Shown: positions 1-6,960, numbered from the stretch's first letter. The stretch: DNA of 6,990 bases from Candidatus Atribacteria bacterium (GCA_003561145.1 PWXL01000062.1:1-6990), one strand, 5' to 3'. Translations and numbers: made by a program. The notes: generated by a model not told the origin, from the sequence alone.

Positions 1-699
1 ACGAACCAGGTCGCCGCCGTGGTGTTGGAGCCGATCCAGGGATGGGCCGGCTCGGTGGTACCCCCTGAAGGATACATGCAAAGGCTCAGGAGCATCTGTG
101 ATAAGAGAGATATCTTTCTCTTTGCCGATGAAGTGCTCACCAGTATGGGCAGAACCGGTACAATGTTTTGCATGGAGCACTGGGACGTGACTCCGGAGAT
201 CATGACGCTGGGGAAGAGTTTCGGCAACGGCTTTCCCGTCACCGCCATGCTGGTTTCCGACCGCTACAAGGATGCGGTGGAGAAGATCAGCGCTTCAACG
301 AGCTACGGCGGGAATCCCATGGCCTGTGCGGCGGCTCTCGCTTCCATCGAAGTGATCGAGGAGGAAAATCTCCTGGAACGGGCGACCCACCTGGGTGACA
401 TTCTCATGAAACGGATGCAGCAGATGAAAGACGAACATCCGATCATCGGTGAGGTGCGGGGAAAGGGGTGTCTTTTGGCAATCGAGCTCGTGAAAGACCG
501 TGAGACCCGGGAACCTTTTGAAGAGGCAGGAAAGCTGGTGTATCAGACCGCTTTTCGCAAAGGTTTGGCCTGGATCCCCGCCGGACATATTCTGCGTATG
601 TCACCCCCCATTATCATGGAGGATACGCTCGGTTTGAAAGCAATGGATATCATCGACGAATCAATGTTCGAAGTGGAACGAAAACTGGGGTATGCGTGA
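1..699 (+). CDS. Class III PLP-dependent aminotransferase, C-terminal part (5' end outside window)
   Basis: The reading frame is open from base 1 to the TGA at 697-699 (232 codons). Class III aminotransferases are usually 420-460 residues, so this is about the C-terminal half; the GTG at 19 is an internal valine, not a start. Visible family landmarks, numbered from the window edge: VLEPIQGW near residues 8-15, the PLP pyridine-binding Asp43 in FADEVLTSMGRTG, and the Schiff-base Lys72 in TLGKSFGNGFP. A conserved TSYGGNPMACAAA block follows. The family moves an amino group between an omega-amine or amino acid and a 2-oxo acid in the cytosol (GabT, acetylornithine and related enzymes). The substrate cannot be assigned without the N-terminal half. 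It is followed 36 bases later by an isomerase-like gene on the same strand, which suggests co-transcription. Sampled lines look more GC-rich (55-60%) than parts of the next gene. The family assignment is secure; a specific GabT-type name is not. Confidence 0.93.
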   Translation, partial: TNQVAAVVLEPIQGWAGSVVPPEGYMQRLRSICDKRDIFLFADEVLTSMGRTGTMFCMEHWDVTPEIMTLGKSFGNGFPVTAMLVSDRYKDAVEKISASTSYGGNPMACAAALASIEVIEEENLLERATHLGDILMKRMQQMKDEHPIIGEVRGKGCLLAIELVKDRETREPFEEAGKLVYQTAFRKGLAWIPAGHILRMSPPIIMEDTLGLKAMDIIDESMFEVERKLGYA

Positions 700-720
700 A
701 AACCGGTATAAAAAGTACCC

Positions 721-727
721 AAGGAGG
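721..727 (+). promoter_or_regulatory. Strong ribosome binding site of the isomerase-like gene
   Basis: AAGGAGG lies 8 bases before the ATG at 736, a near-perfect Shine-Dalgarno match. It fixes the start of the isomerase-like gene and rules out the overlapping frame beginning at 692. The 36-base gap after the aminotransferase stop has no convincing promoter or terminator, so this is probably an internal operon ribosome binding site. Confidence 0.8.
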
Positions 728-735
728 GGCAAAGA

Positions 736-2079
736 ATGTCTGTTGTGTTGTGTGCGTTTGGTTATCCAGCGTATCCAAAAGAGCACATGTTGGGTAGGAT
801 TCGAGAATCTCAAGTATTCCTGGAAAAAATCGGTATTCAGTTCGAATCAGCTGAGCCGGTTATTGAGCTTCGAGATTGTAAACAGGCTCTGAAGAAACTT
901 CATGCCAGTGAGTGGGACGCCCTCATCATCGTTGTTTCGACATGGGTGGAAGCACCACATGTCGTTTCCATCGCCTCGCAGTTTCAGAACCGTCCCATTC
1001 TTTTATGGGTTCACGAGAACCTCCCTCCCGACGAAAATGGAGATGTTCTTTCTCTCGGGTCAATCGCAGCCGGTGGTGTGTTGAGGGAGACTTTCGAAGA
1101 ACTCGGGTTTTTGTTCAGTTTCGTGGTGGGCAATCCGTACGAAGAAAAAATTGTACAAAGCATTCAGAACTTTATTCGAGCGGCCCGTACAATACGTATG
1201 CTTCGCAATGCCCGTCTGGGAATGGTGGGGTATGCGTCAATGGGAATGTATACAGCCATGGCCGATCCCTTGAAGGTGAAACGTTTTTTCGGGACAGAGA
1301 TTGTGCATATCGACCAGTATAGCATTCTTTCCTTCCTGGATCAGGCAGATATGGCCTCTGTCGAGAAACTACAGCGTACCTTGAGAGAAAACTGGACTTT
1401 ACCGGAAAATGTTGATCCGGAACTCCTTGAAAAAACCGGGCGAATCATGGTCCGTTTACGAAGTCTTTCACAGGATCATACATTGGATGCCGTCACGGTA
1501 AAATGCCAGTACGAGATGTCTCTCGAGTATGGGTTTTCTCCCTGTGTGGCATTGTCTCTCCTGGGTGAGGAGATGCCTGTATCCTGTGAAGGAGACATTC
1601 TTTTACTCCTTACCCAGCTGATTCTCAGCGGCCTAACGGACAGGGTCACAACTTATGGCGACGTGCTGGCATTTCTTCCCGATGGAGTGATAAGCGCCGC
1701 TTGTGGTTTTGCCCCCCGTTGTTTTCTGAAACAGGAAAAGCCTCACATAGAACAGCATACAGCTATTGTCAGCGGATTGTTGGTAACATCACGCTTTCGG
1801 GAAGGGCAGGTGACCATGGCCCGCTTGGCCAACCGTGGAGATGGATTCAAGATGCACTGTATTTTGGGTCGCATGGAAGAATTACGAAATTTTCGTGAAA
1901 TTGGTTGCCCGCCGTATGCCGGAACCGTGATACGTTTTGAAAATACACCAATTGAGGATTTCAAGCAGAATATTATGAGCCAGCATTATGCACTGGTCAG
2001 GGGTGATTGGATAGAAGCGCTTCAAGAATTCTGCCGTCTTTCCGGGATTCACGTAATTTCAGCATCAGAAGAAGAGTGA
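736..2079 (+). CDS. L-fucose/L-arabinose isomerase-like protein (COG2407-type), substrate unknown
   Basis: This 447-residue protein resembles the L-fucose isomerase-related family (aldose-ketose isomerases that use a divalent metal). The N-terminal half has a Rossmann-like region with a hydrophobic strand and VSTW at residues 63-70, then glycine-rich segments near 106-114 and LGMVGYASMGMY at 161-172. The C-terminal half has the family core: DAVTVKCQYE (251-260), PVSCEGD (281-287), a downstream YGDVLAF (307-313), a VTMARL strand (359-364), and HYALVRGDW (417-425). By family comparison from memory, Glu285, Asp309 and His417 are candidate metal or catalytic ligands. I recall an HCG motif in relatives where this protein has Ala322-Cys323-Gly324, so activity may differ. 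There is no signal peptide or membrane segment, so it is probably cytosolic. The ATG at 736 is set by a strong ribosome binding site. The last 31 bases overlap the end of the convergent FGGY kinase gene. The fold assignment is good; the substrate is not known and a non-isomerase role is possible. Confidence 0.8.
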   Translation: MSVVLCAFGYPAYPKEHMLGRIRESQVFLEKIGIQFESAEPVIELRDCKQALKKLHASEWDALIIVVSTWVEAPHVVSIASQFQNRPILLWVHENLPPDENGDVLSLGSIAAGGVLRETFEELGFLFSFVVGNPYEEKIVQSIQNFIRAARTIRMLRNARLGMVGYASMGMYTAMADPLKVKRFFGTEIVHIDQYSILSFLDQADMASVEKLQRTLRENWTLPENVDPELLEKTGRIMVRLRSLSQDHTLDAVTVKCQYEMSLEYGFSPCVALSLLGEEMPVSCEGDILLLLTQLILSGLTDRVTTYGDVLAFLPDGVISAACGFAPRCFLKQEKPHIEQHTAIVSGLLVTSRFREGQVTMARLANRGDGFKMHCILGRMEELRNFREIGCPPYAGTVIRFENTPIEDFKQNIMSQHYALVRGDWIEALQEFCRLSGIHVISASEEE

Positions 2080-3587
2080 AACACGGGATACAAGCTTTGG
2101 AAGAGCTTGAGGAAGAGATGGTATTTTCCCTCATACGCCATGATATTTGAGGGAATGGGTTGGTAGCGGTTGCTTCCTGTCAAATCCTGGGACAGCTCTT
2201 CGATTCTGTCTACCCATCCCAGGGAATGGGCGGCCACACAGGCACAACCACGGGCAGTTGATTCAGGATATTTGAGCGTCTCGATTTGGCGGTTAAGGAT
2301 GGTGCTTTTCAGTTTGAGCCAGGTATGGCTGCGTGATCCACCACCCAAAGATATTATTCTTGTTACGGGAAATCCATGATTGGAGAGGTATTCCACCGAT
2401 TCCCGCAATACAAATCCCACGCTTTCGAGTATGGCACGCACCACATCTTCTTTGCGGGTTCCCAGTGTAAGTCCGAACACAACCCCGCAGGAGCGAGGAT
2501 CGGTTACCGGGAATAAGGACCCGCTGAAATGAGGTATAAGAAGCAACCGGCTATCCGGAGGTGTGTTCGGGTCAATAGGCTCGGTCATAAGTTCATAGGG
2601 ATTTTTCCCTTCACGTTGAGCGCGCTCTTCTTCTTCATGGCAAAATTGATCCTTGAACCACTTGAGCACCATACCAGCTGTAGGAGAATAGGGGAGAAGC
2701 AAGTATTTCCCCGGCACACCATGACAGACAACGGGGATAGGTGCATCTTGCGGAATATCCTCCAATCGTTCGATGGTATAACAGAGTGCTAAAACCGTGC
2801 CGGTGATTTCCGTGAGGATGCCGGGCATGACATTTCCGGCGCCGATGGCTGAAGCGCACTGGTCAAGCATACCATTCATTACCACTACTTGCTTTTTTAA
2901 ACCAAGGGCGTCTCTTACCCCTGGCAGTAATGTCCCGATATGCGCATCAGTTTCTTCAATTTCCGGGAGAAGGGACGGGTCTACATCAGCCGTATGGAGG
3001 ATTTCTTCGGACCACTGGCGGGTACTGATATCGAAATATCCACTGCATGAGGCGATCGAGGGGTCGGTGACCATACGGCCGCACAAACGGTGAACGATAA
3101 AATCACGCAATAGGAGAAGGTATGTGCTGTGCCGGTATATTTCCGGTTCGTGATTGTTTAACCATTGCAGCTTGGTAACCGGAAGAATTGGATCAATTGC
3201 GGTCAGGCCGGTGAGACGGTAGAAACGCTCTTGTGCTATTTTTCGGCTGAGAGAGGTGCTCTCTTCTTCCGAGCGGGTATCAAGCCATACGATGGCTTGA
3301 CGCAAGGGGGTTCCATTACGGTCTATGGGAATCAAGGTCTCTGCCTGGCCGGTAAGAGAAATGACTTCAATGGATTCCTGGCAGTTATTCCGTTGAACGA
3401 TTTCCCTGGTTGAAGATACCAGGTAATCCCAGTATGTTTCGGGATCAAGTTTGATCTGATTCTCTGCCGGATAATGATAATGAAATTCCCGGCTTGTGGA
3501 ATCAACCTCGTTCAATTCTTTATCGAAAAGAACCGTTTTCAGGGCGGTGGTTCCAAAATCATAGATAAGACATGCGCCTTGTGGCAT
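2049..3587 (-). CDS. FGGY-family carbohydrate kinase (xylulokinase-like)
   Basis: This is a complete 512-residue FGGY kinase, the usual family length. These enzymes transfer phosphate from ATP to a sugar or polyol, often a ketose made by an isomerase. The N-terminal actin-like domain opens with the phosphate-binding IYDFGTTALKTVLFD (residues 8-22), followed by SLTGQAE (77-83) and AIVWLDTRS (98-106). Asp242 in MNGMLDQCASAIGAG is the likely catalytic base. The C-terminal domain has an ITGTV nucleotide loop (261-265), SPTAGMVLKWF (301-311), and the second family signature around LGGGSRSHTWLKLK (414-427). The start ATG lies 10 bases after the nrdG stop, and its ribosome binding site overlaps that stop, so translational coupling is likely. 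The gene is thus the fourth member of the nrdR-nrdD-nrdG operon, an unusual place for a sugar kinase. Xylulose, ribulose, fuculose, rhamnulose and other substrates are all possible. The family call is very secure; the substrate is not. Confidence 0.93.
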   Translation of the reverse strand: MPQGACLIYDFGTTALKTVLFDKELNEVDSTSREFHYHYPAENQIKLDPETYWDYLVSSTREIVQRNNCQESIEVISLTGQAETLIPIDRNGTPLRQAIVWLDTRSEEESTSLSRKIAQERFYRLTGLTAIDPILPVTKLQWLNNHEPEIYRHSTYLLLLRDFIVHRLCGRMVTDPSIASCSGYFDISTRQWSEEILHTADVDPSLLPEIEETDAHIGTLLPGVRDALGLKKQVVVMNGMLDQCASAIGAGNVMPGILTEITGTVLALCYTIERLEDIPQDAPIPVVCHGVPGKYLLLPYSPTAGMVLKWFKDQFCHEEEERAQREGKNPYELMTEPIDPNTPPDSRLLLIPHFSGSLFPVTDPRSCGVVFGLTLGTRKEDVVRAILESVGFVLRESVEYLSNHGFPVTRIISLGGGSRSHTWLKLKSTILNRQIETLKYPESTARGCACVAAHSLGWVDRIEELSQDLTGSNRYQPIPSNIMAYEGKYHLFLKLFQSLYPVFHSSSDAEIT

Positions 3588-3592
3588 GATTT

Positions 3593-3599
3593 TCTCCTC
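3593..3599 (-). promoter_or_regulatory. Ribosome binding site of the FGGY kinase, overlapping the nrdG stop
   Basis: On the minus strand GAGGAGA lies 5 bases before the kinase ATG (3587-3585). Its first bases are the GA of the nrdG TGA (3600-3598). The arrangement favours re-initiation by ribosomes finishing nrdG and ties kinase expression to the reductase operon. Confidence 0.75.
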
Positions 3600-4323
3600 A
3601 GGAGCGTATAATGACTAATTCTCGCCCCAGCTTGGTGTTGATTTCATCTTGCCATGAGTTGAGCTGAACGGGCGGGAGGGGTGTGATTTCCCGGCATTCG
3701 TCGGAAAGCGTGTGTTCTTTCCGGCAATTTTGCCAATACCAGTGATGGGCGTTATTGAGCATTCGAGCCATTTCCAACAAAACCTTTATGTCATGAAAGG
3801 GAGGGAAGAGAGTAGTTCGAATTTCGAGCCGATCAGGATCTTTCAGGGCTTCTTCCAGCACGTGAAGGCATTTCTGTGACCATTTTTCGCCTTTCACGCG
3901 GTGGTACTGATCGAAAGGGAGTTTGAAATCGATTCCCCACAGATCAACGAGACCTGAGGTATTCAAAATGGTGAATGCTTCAGGAATACTTCCGTTGGTA
4001 TCTATTTTAACGAGCTTTCCCCGTTTTTTAACCTCTTGCAGAAAGGGAAGAAGGTCTTGCGCCACAAGCAGAGGTTCTCCACCCGTGATACAGACCGCAT
4101 CGATAAGGTCTCTCCGCTTGTTGAGATATTTCAGAACTTCTTCCGGGGAGACACGTGGCAGGCACGGCTCTTTCAGAACAAGTTCCGGGTTGTGACAATA
4201 GGGGCAGCGCAGATTACACCCGCTGGTGAAAAGAACAGTTGCAATTTTGCCGGGGTATTCGATGAAACTTGTTCTCAACCAACCATGGAAAAAAAATGCT
4301 TCTTGTAAAGAGCTCTCGCTCAC
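3598..4323 (-). CDS. nrdG: Anaerobic ribonucleoside-triphosphate reductase activating protein (radical SAM)
   Basis: This 241-residue radical SAM enzyme activates NrdD by making its glycyl radical: a [4Fe-4S] cluster cleaves S-adenosylmethionine and the 5'-deoxyadenosyl radical takes a hydrogen from the NrdD glycine. The cluster motif is at residues 36-43 (TSGCNLRCPYCHNPE; Cys36, Cys40, Cys43). The SAM-binding GGEPLL is at 81-86 and a typical KIDTNG strand is at 106-111. The opening FHGWLRTSFIEYPGKIATVLF matches the NrdG2-like group, which is longer than the roughly 155-residue E. coli NrdG. The start is GTG at 4323, supported by an AAAGGAG ribosome binding site. The gene overlaps the nrdD stop by 4 bases (GTGA), a common sign of coupled translation of a reductase and its activase. 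The kinase gene follows after 10 bases. Radical SAM activases for other glycyl radical enzymes look similar, but the neighbouring nrdD settles the role. Confidence 0.95.
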   Translation of the reverse strand: MSESSLQEAFFFHGWLRTSFIEYPGKIATVLFTSGCNLRCPYCHNPELVLKEPCLPRVSPEEVLKYLNKRRDLIDAVCITGGEPLLVAQDLLPFLQEVKKRGKLVKIDTNGSIPEAFTILNTSGLVDLWGIDFKLPFDQYHRVKGEKWSQKCLHVLEEALKDPDRLEIRTTLFPPFHDIKVLLEMARMLNNAHHWYWQNCRKEHTLSDECREITPLPPVQLNSWQDEINTKLGRELVIIRS

Positions 4324-6449
4324 ACTGCCCGCTCCTTTTTTCTGTTTGCCAAGTGGTACTCCCGGCGCAGGTTGAACTCTTCCTGCTTCCCGCGGTTCCA
4401 GCGCTGAACGGGACGGTAGTATCCGACCACCCGTGAATACACCTCGGTTTCACTGTCACAATCAGGACACGTGAACACACGGCCCGAGAGGTATCCGTGA
4501 TTCTGGCATACGGAAAAAGTGGGGGTAACAGTGAGGTAGGGGAGGTTAAAGTGTTCAAAAGTACGGCGTATAAACAAGCTTGCGCTTTCCGGATGGGGAG
4601 TTTCTGAGAGGTAAGCATGAAATACCGTTCCCCCCGTATAAAGGATTTGCAGATCTTTTTGGTGTTCCAAAGCCGAATACGGGTCATCAGTATAGTTCAC
4701 CGGGAGATAGGAACTGTTGGTGTAAAAGGGTACTTCCTCCCCGGATGAAAGTATATCCGGGAAACGGGAGCGGTCATGCTTGGCCAGGCGGTAACTGGTT
4801 CCCTCGGCCGGAGTTGCTTCAAGGTTATACAGGTTACCCGTTTCCTCCTGGTAGTCAGCGAGCCTGTTTCTCATGAAATGAAGGACTTTCACTGCAAAAT
4901 CCTTCCCCTTAGGATCTGTGATGTCCACTCCCAGGAAGTTCAGGCATGCTTCGTTCATACCCACCAGGCCGATAGTGGAAAAGTGATTGCGGAAGGTGCC
5001 GAGGTAGCGGCGGGTATAGGGGAGTAATCCGTTTTTCATGTTTCTTTCCGCAACCTTGCGTTTGATTTCGAGTGAGGTACGGGCGATATCCATCATTCGC
5101 CGGAGGCGGGGAAAAAACTCCTCTTCATTTTTACTGAGATAGGCGATACGGGGAAGATTCACAGTAACCACCCCGATGGAGCCGGTCTTGTCCGCTGAAC
5201 CAAAGAGGCCTCCACCACGGGTACGCAGGGTACGCAGATCAAGCTGCAGGCGGCAGCACATGGATCTCACATCGCCTGGTTTCATGGAGCTGGATATGAA
5301 GTTTTGGAAATAGGGGACACCGTACTTTGCGGTGAGTTCCCATAATATTTTCGCGTTGTCCGATTCCCAGGGGAAATCAGCAGTGATGTTATAGGTTGGA
5401 ATGGGGAAAGAGAAAACCCGCCCGGCATTGTCTCCTTCCAGCATGACTTCGATAAAAGACCGGTTGATCATATCCATTTCTTCCTGGTAATCGCCGTAGG
5501 TTCCCAGGTCAATACGCTCTTTTCCTCCGATGAGAACAGGGCGGTTTTTCAAGTCCTCCGGGACAATCCAGTCGAAAGAGAAGTTGATGAAGGGTGCCTG
5601 GCTTCCCCAGCGTGAAGGGACATTCATGGCGAACACCATCTGCTGGATAAGCTGTTTCACCATGCGGTAATTCAAGCGGTCGAACCGAACAAAGGGCGCA
5701 AGGTAGGTATCAACAGAGTTAAAAGCCTGTGCTCCTGCAAATTCCATTTGCATGGTACCCAGGAAGTTGACCATCTGCCCGGTCAGGGCTGAAAGGTGTT
5801 TGGCCGGCCCGGCGGCCACCTTGTCTTTTACCCCTCCGAATCCTTCCCTGATGAGCTCTTCAATAGACCAGCCGGCACAATAGGCGGTTATCCCGTAGGA
5901 AAGGTCGTGAATATGAAGATCGGCGTTTACATGGGCATCCCGCACTTCGTCAGGATAGATGCGGTTTAACGTGTAATGGGCCATGACCGAACCCGCTACG
6001 TGAAGAACCAAACCGGGGTAAGAATAGGTGGTATTTGAGTTTTCTTGTGTTCTCCAATCGGTTTTGACGAGGTATTCCTGCACGATTTTTTCCACATCCA
6101 CGGCAGCTTTGAGGGCTTCACGTGCTTCCTGCCTTTTACGTCGGTAAATGATATACGCCTTGGCTGCCTTGGAGAAGCCGTTTTCGATCAATATTTCCTC
6201 GACGGTGTCCTGGATGGTTTCTATATCGACAGTAGCAGGGGTTTCGAACAATGATCCGCTGCCATACCGTTCGAATAATCTCGCCGTGATGAGGTGGCTG
6301 AGTTCTTCGGGAACGACTTCTGAATCTTCTCCAACCGCCTGGAAAGCTTTATAGATGGCTTTTTCGATCCTTTTTCGGTCAAAGGGGACCACTCTTCCGT
6401 CACGTTTTTTGACCTCACGTGGAGCCATAATTTTACTGCGTTCTTTCAC
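4320..6449 (-). CDS. nrdD: Anaerobic (class III) ribonucleoside-triphosphate reductase
   Basis: This 709-residue protein is the glycyl radical enzyme that makes dNTPs from NTPs without oxygen. An ATP-cone regulatory domain occupies about residues 11-108 (VKKRDGRVVPFDRKRIEKAI at its start), the site where ATP and dATP set overall activity. The catalytic ten-stranded barrel follows. Visible landmarks are HIHDLSYG (179-186), the cysteine pair in RSMCCRLQLD (395-404; Cys398 and Cys399, one likely the thiyl radical residue), and NLEATPAEGTSYRLA (542-556). The C-terminal zinc site has Cys648, His651, Cys661 and Cys664, followed by EVYSRVVGYYRPVQRWNRGK (669-688), in which Gly687 is the radical glycine. 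The GTG start at 6449 is favoured by a GGGGAGGG site 6 bases upstream; the in-frame ATG at 6428 has none. It lies 23 bases after nrdR and overlaps nrdG by 4 bases. The electron donor (formate or a redoxin) cannot be decided here, as no redoxin gene is present in the window. Confidence 0.98.
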   Translation of the reverse strand: MKERSKIMAPREVKKRDGRVVPFDRKRIEKAIYKAFQAVGEDSEVVPEELSHLITARLFERYGSGSLFETPATVDIETIQDTVEEILIENGFSKAAKAYIIYRRKRQEAREALKAAVDVEKIVQEYLVKTDWRTQENSNTTYSYPGLVLHVAGSVMAHYTLNRIYPDEVRDAHVNADLHIHDLSYGITAYCAGWSIEELIREGFGGVKDKVAAGPAKHLSALTGQMVNFLGTMQMEFAGAQAFNSVDTYLAPFVRFDRLNYRMVKQLIQQMVFAMNVPSRWGSQAPFINFSFDWIVPEDLKNRPVLIGGKERIDLGTYGDYQEEMDMINRSFIEVMLEGDNAGRVFSFPIPTYNITADFPWESDNAKILWELTAKYGVPYFQNFISSSMKPGDVRSMCCRLQLDLRTLRTRGGGLFGSADKTGSIGVVTVNLPRIAYLSKNEEEFFPRLRRMMDIARTSLEIKRKVAERNMKNGLLPYTRRYLGTFRNHFSTIGLVGMNEACLNFLGVDITDPKGKDFAVKVLHFMRNRLADYQEETGNLYNLEATPAEGTSYRLAKHDRSRFPDILSSGEEVPFYTNSSYLPVNYTDDPYSALEHQKDLQILYTGGTVFHAYLSETPHPESASLFIRRTFEHFNLPYLTVTPTFSVCQNHGYLSGRVFTCPDCDSETEVYSRVVGYYRPVQRWNRGKQEEFNLRREYHLANRKKERAV
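4332..4338 (-). promoter_or_regulatory. Ribosome binding site deciding the GTG start of nrdG
   Basis: AAAGGAG on the minus strand lies 8 bases before the GTG at 4323-4321, inside the 3' end of nrdD. No ATG in the same frame lies near a comparable site, so the GTG start overlapping the nrdD TGA is preferred. Confidence 0.7.
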
Positions 6450-6455
6450 TACACA

Positions 6456-6463
6456 CCCTCCCC
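6456..6463 (-). promoter_or_regulatory. Ribosome binding site deciding the GTG start of nrdD
   Basis: GGGGAGGG on the minus strand ends 6 bases before the GTG at 6449-6447. The alternative ATG seven codons later (6428) is preceded by AT-rich sequence without a Shine-Dalgarno match, so GTG is the better start. Confidence 0.7.
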
Positions 6464-6472
6464 AATATATTT

Positions 6473-6928
6473 TTATCGCGGTTTTTTCAGTGTAGACAAA
6501 ATATCCATGAACTGGTCGACATCACGAAATTCACGGTATACCGACGCGAAACGGACGTAAGCCACCTGGTCCAACGCCTTGAGCCTTTCCATGACCAATT
6601 CCCCGATGCGGGTCGAAGGAACTTCATCATATCCTTCCTCGCGTATGCTCTTTTCGATTTCTCCGGTAATATCTTCAAGCTTCTCTATGGAAATGGGCCG
6701 TTTTTCCACGGCCTTGAGTAAGCCGGAAAGAATCTTCCCCCTGTCGAAAAGTTCACGCTGTCCGTTTTTTTTCACCACCAGGAGCGGTTCTCTCTCGTAG
6801 CGTTCGAAGGTGGTGAAGCGCTTCCGGCAGGAAGGGCACTCCCGCCTGCGCCGCACTCCTGTTCCTCCCTCAACCACCCGTGAGTCAATAACCCGTGTAT
6901 CAAGCTCATTACAAGTCGGACAATTCAT
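6473..6928 (-). CDS. nrdR: Transcriptional repressor NrdR (zinc ribbon plus ATP-cone)
   Basis: NrdR is a small cytosolic repressor that senses ATP/dATP through an ATP-cone domain and binds paired NrdR boxes upstream of ribonucleotide reductase genes. With the ATG at 6928 the protein is 151 residues, close to the family's usual 150 or so, and begins MNCPTC as most NrdR proteins do. The zinc ribbon spans residues 1-44 with Cys3, Cys6, Cys31 and Cys34; the linking DSRVVEGGTGVRRRREC segment is typical. The ATP-cone runs from about 46 to 136 (VVKKNGQRELFDRGKI near its start). An upstream GTG at 6937 would add three residues, but it falls within the GGGTGA that looks like the ribosome binding site for the ATG, so the ATG is chosen. 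It is the first gene of the nrdR-nrdD-nrdG-kinase operon and sits just downstream of its own candidate operators. Confidence 0.96.
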   Translation of the reverse strand: MNCPTCNELDTRVIDSRVVEGGTGVRRRRECPSCRKRFTTFERYEREPLLVVKKNGQRELFDRGKILSGLLKAVEKRPISIEKLEDITGEIEKSIREEGYDEVPSTRIGELVMERLKALDQVAYVRFASVYREFRDVDQFMDILSTLKKPR

Positions 6929-6933
6929 GGCGT

Positions 6934-6939
6934 TCACCC
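6934..6939 (-). promoter_or_regulatory. Probable ribosome binding site of nrdR
   Basis: GGGTGA on the minus strand is 5 bases before the ATG at 6928 and pairs with the GGTGA part of the anti-Shine-Dalgarno complement. It is weaker than the other sites in this window. It also contains the alternative GTG start (6937-6935). Confidence 0.5.
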
Positions 6940-6953
6940 ACTATATATGGGTA
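6938..6953 (-). promoter_or_regulatory. Degenerate second NrdR box
   Basis: On the plus strand the 16 bases read CCACTATATATGGGTA, matching about 11 of 16 positions of the NrdR-box consensus as I remember it (ACACTATATATAGTGT). NrdR normally binds two boxes about three helical turns apart; the centre of this site is 30 bp from the centre of the perfect box, slightly short of the usual 31-32. An overlapping 17-base imperfect palindrome (6936-6952) would give about 31.5 bp. It abuts the nrdR ribosome binding site. Confidence 0.45.
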
Positions 6954-6960
6954 TAAGTTT

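Noticed and set aside
295..588. 97-codon open frame antisense to the aminotransferase.
   Set aside because: It is antisense to strongly conserved aminotransferase sequence and has no supporting domain or upstream signal.
692..892. Short plus-strand frame starting at the aminotransferase stop (an ATGCGTGA overlap-like arrangement).
   Set aside because: It overlaps the well-supported isomerase-like gene in another frame, and the strong ribosome binding site at 721-727 serves the ATG at 736.
912..1322. 136-codon open frame on the plus strand.
   Set aside because: It lies inside the isomerase-like gene in another frame, has a low-complexity Arg/Ser/Cys-rich composition typical of shadow frames, and no ribosome binding site.
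1994..2030. Small palindromes GAAGCGCTTC and AGAATTCT near the end of the isomerase-like gene, possible terminator for the kinase transcript.
   Set aside because: They are self-complementary without loops, within coding sequence, and not followed by a T-rich tract.
2091..2109. Inverted repeat CAAGCT...AGCTTG just after the isomerase-like stop, a possible intrinsic terminator.
   Set aside because: The stem is short (6 pairs, 8 with a wobble), it lies within the kinase coding region, and no T-tract follows on the plus strand or precedes it in a form usable on the minus strand.
4214..4687. 157-codon open frame on the minus strand.
   Set aside because: It is a shadow frame across the end of nrdD and the start of nrdG, both of which are unmistakable; the translation has no recognisable domain.
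6426..6428. ATG as the start of nrdD.
   Set aside because: It has no Shine-Dalgarno match, while the GTG at 6449 has a strong one at ideal spacing.
6935..6937. GTG start for nrdR, giving three extra N-terminal residues.
   Set aside because: The GTG sits inside the probable ribosome binding site for the ATG at 6928, and the family normally begins directly at MxCPxC.
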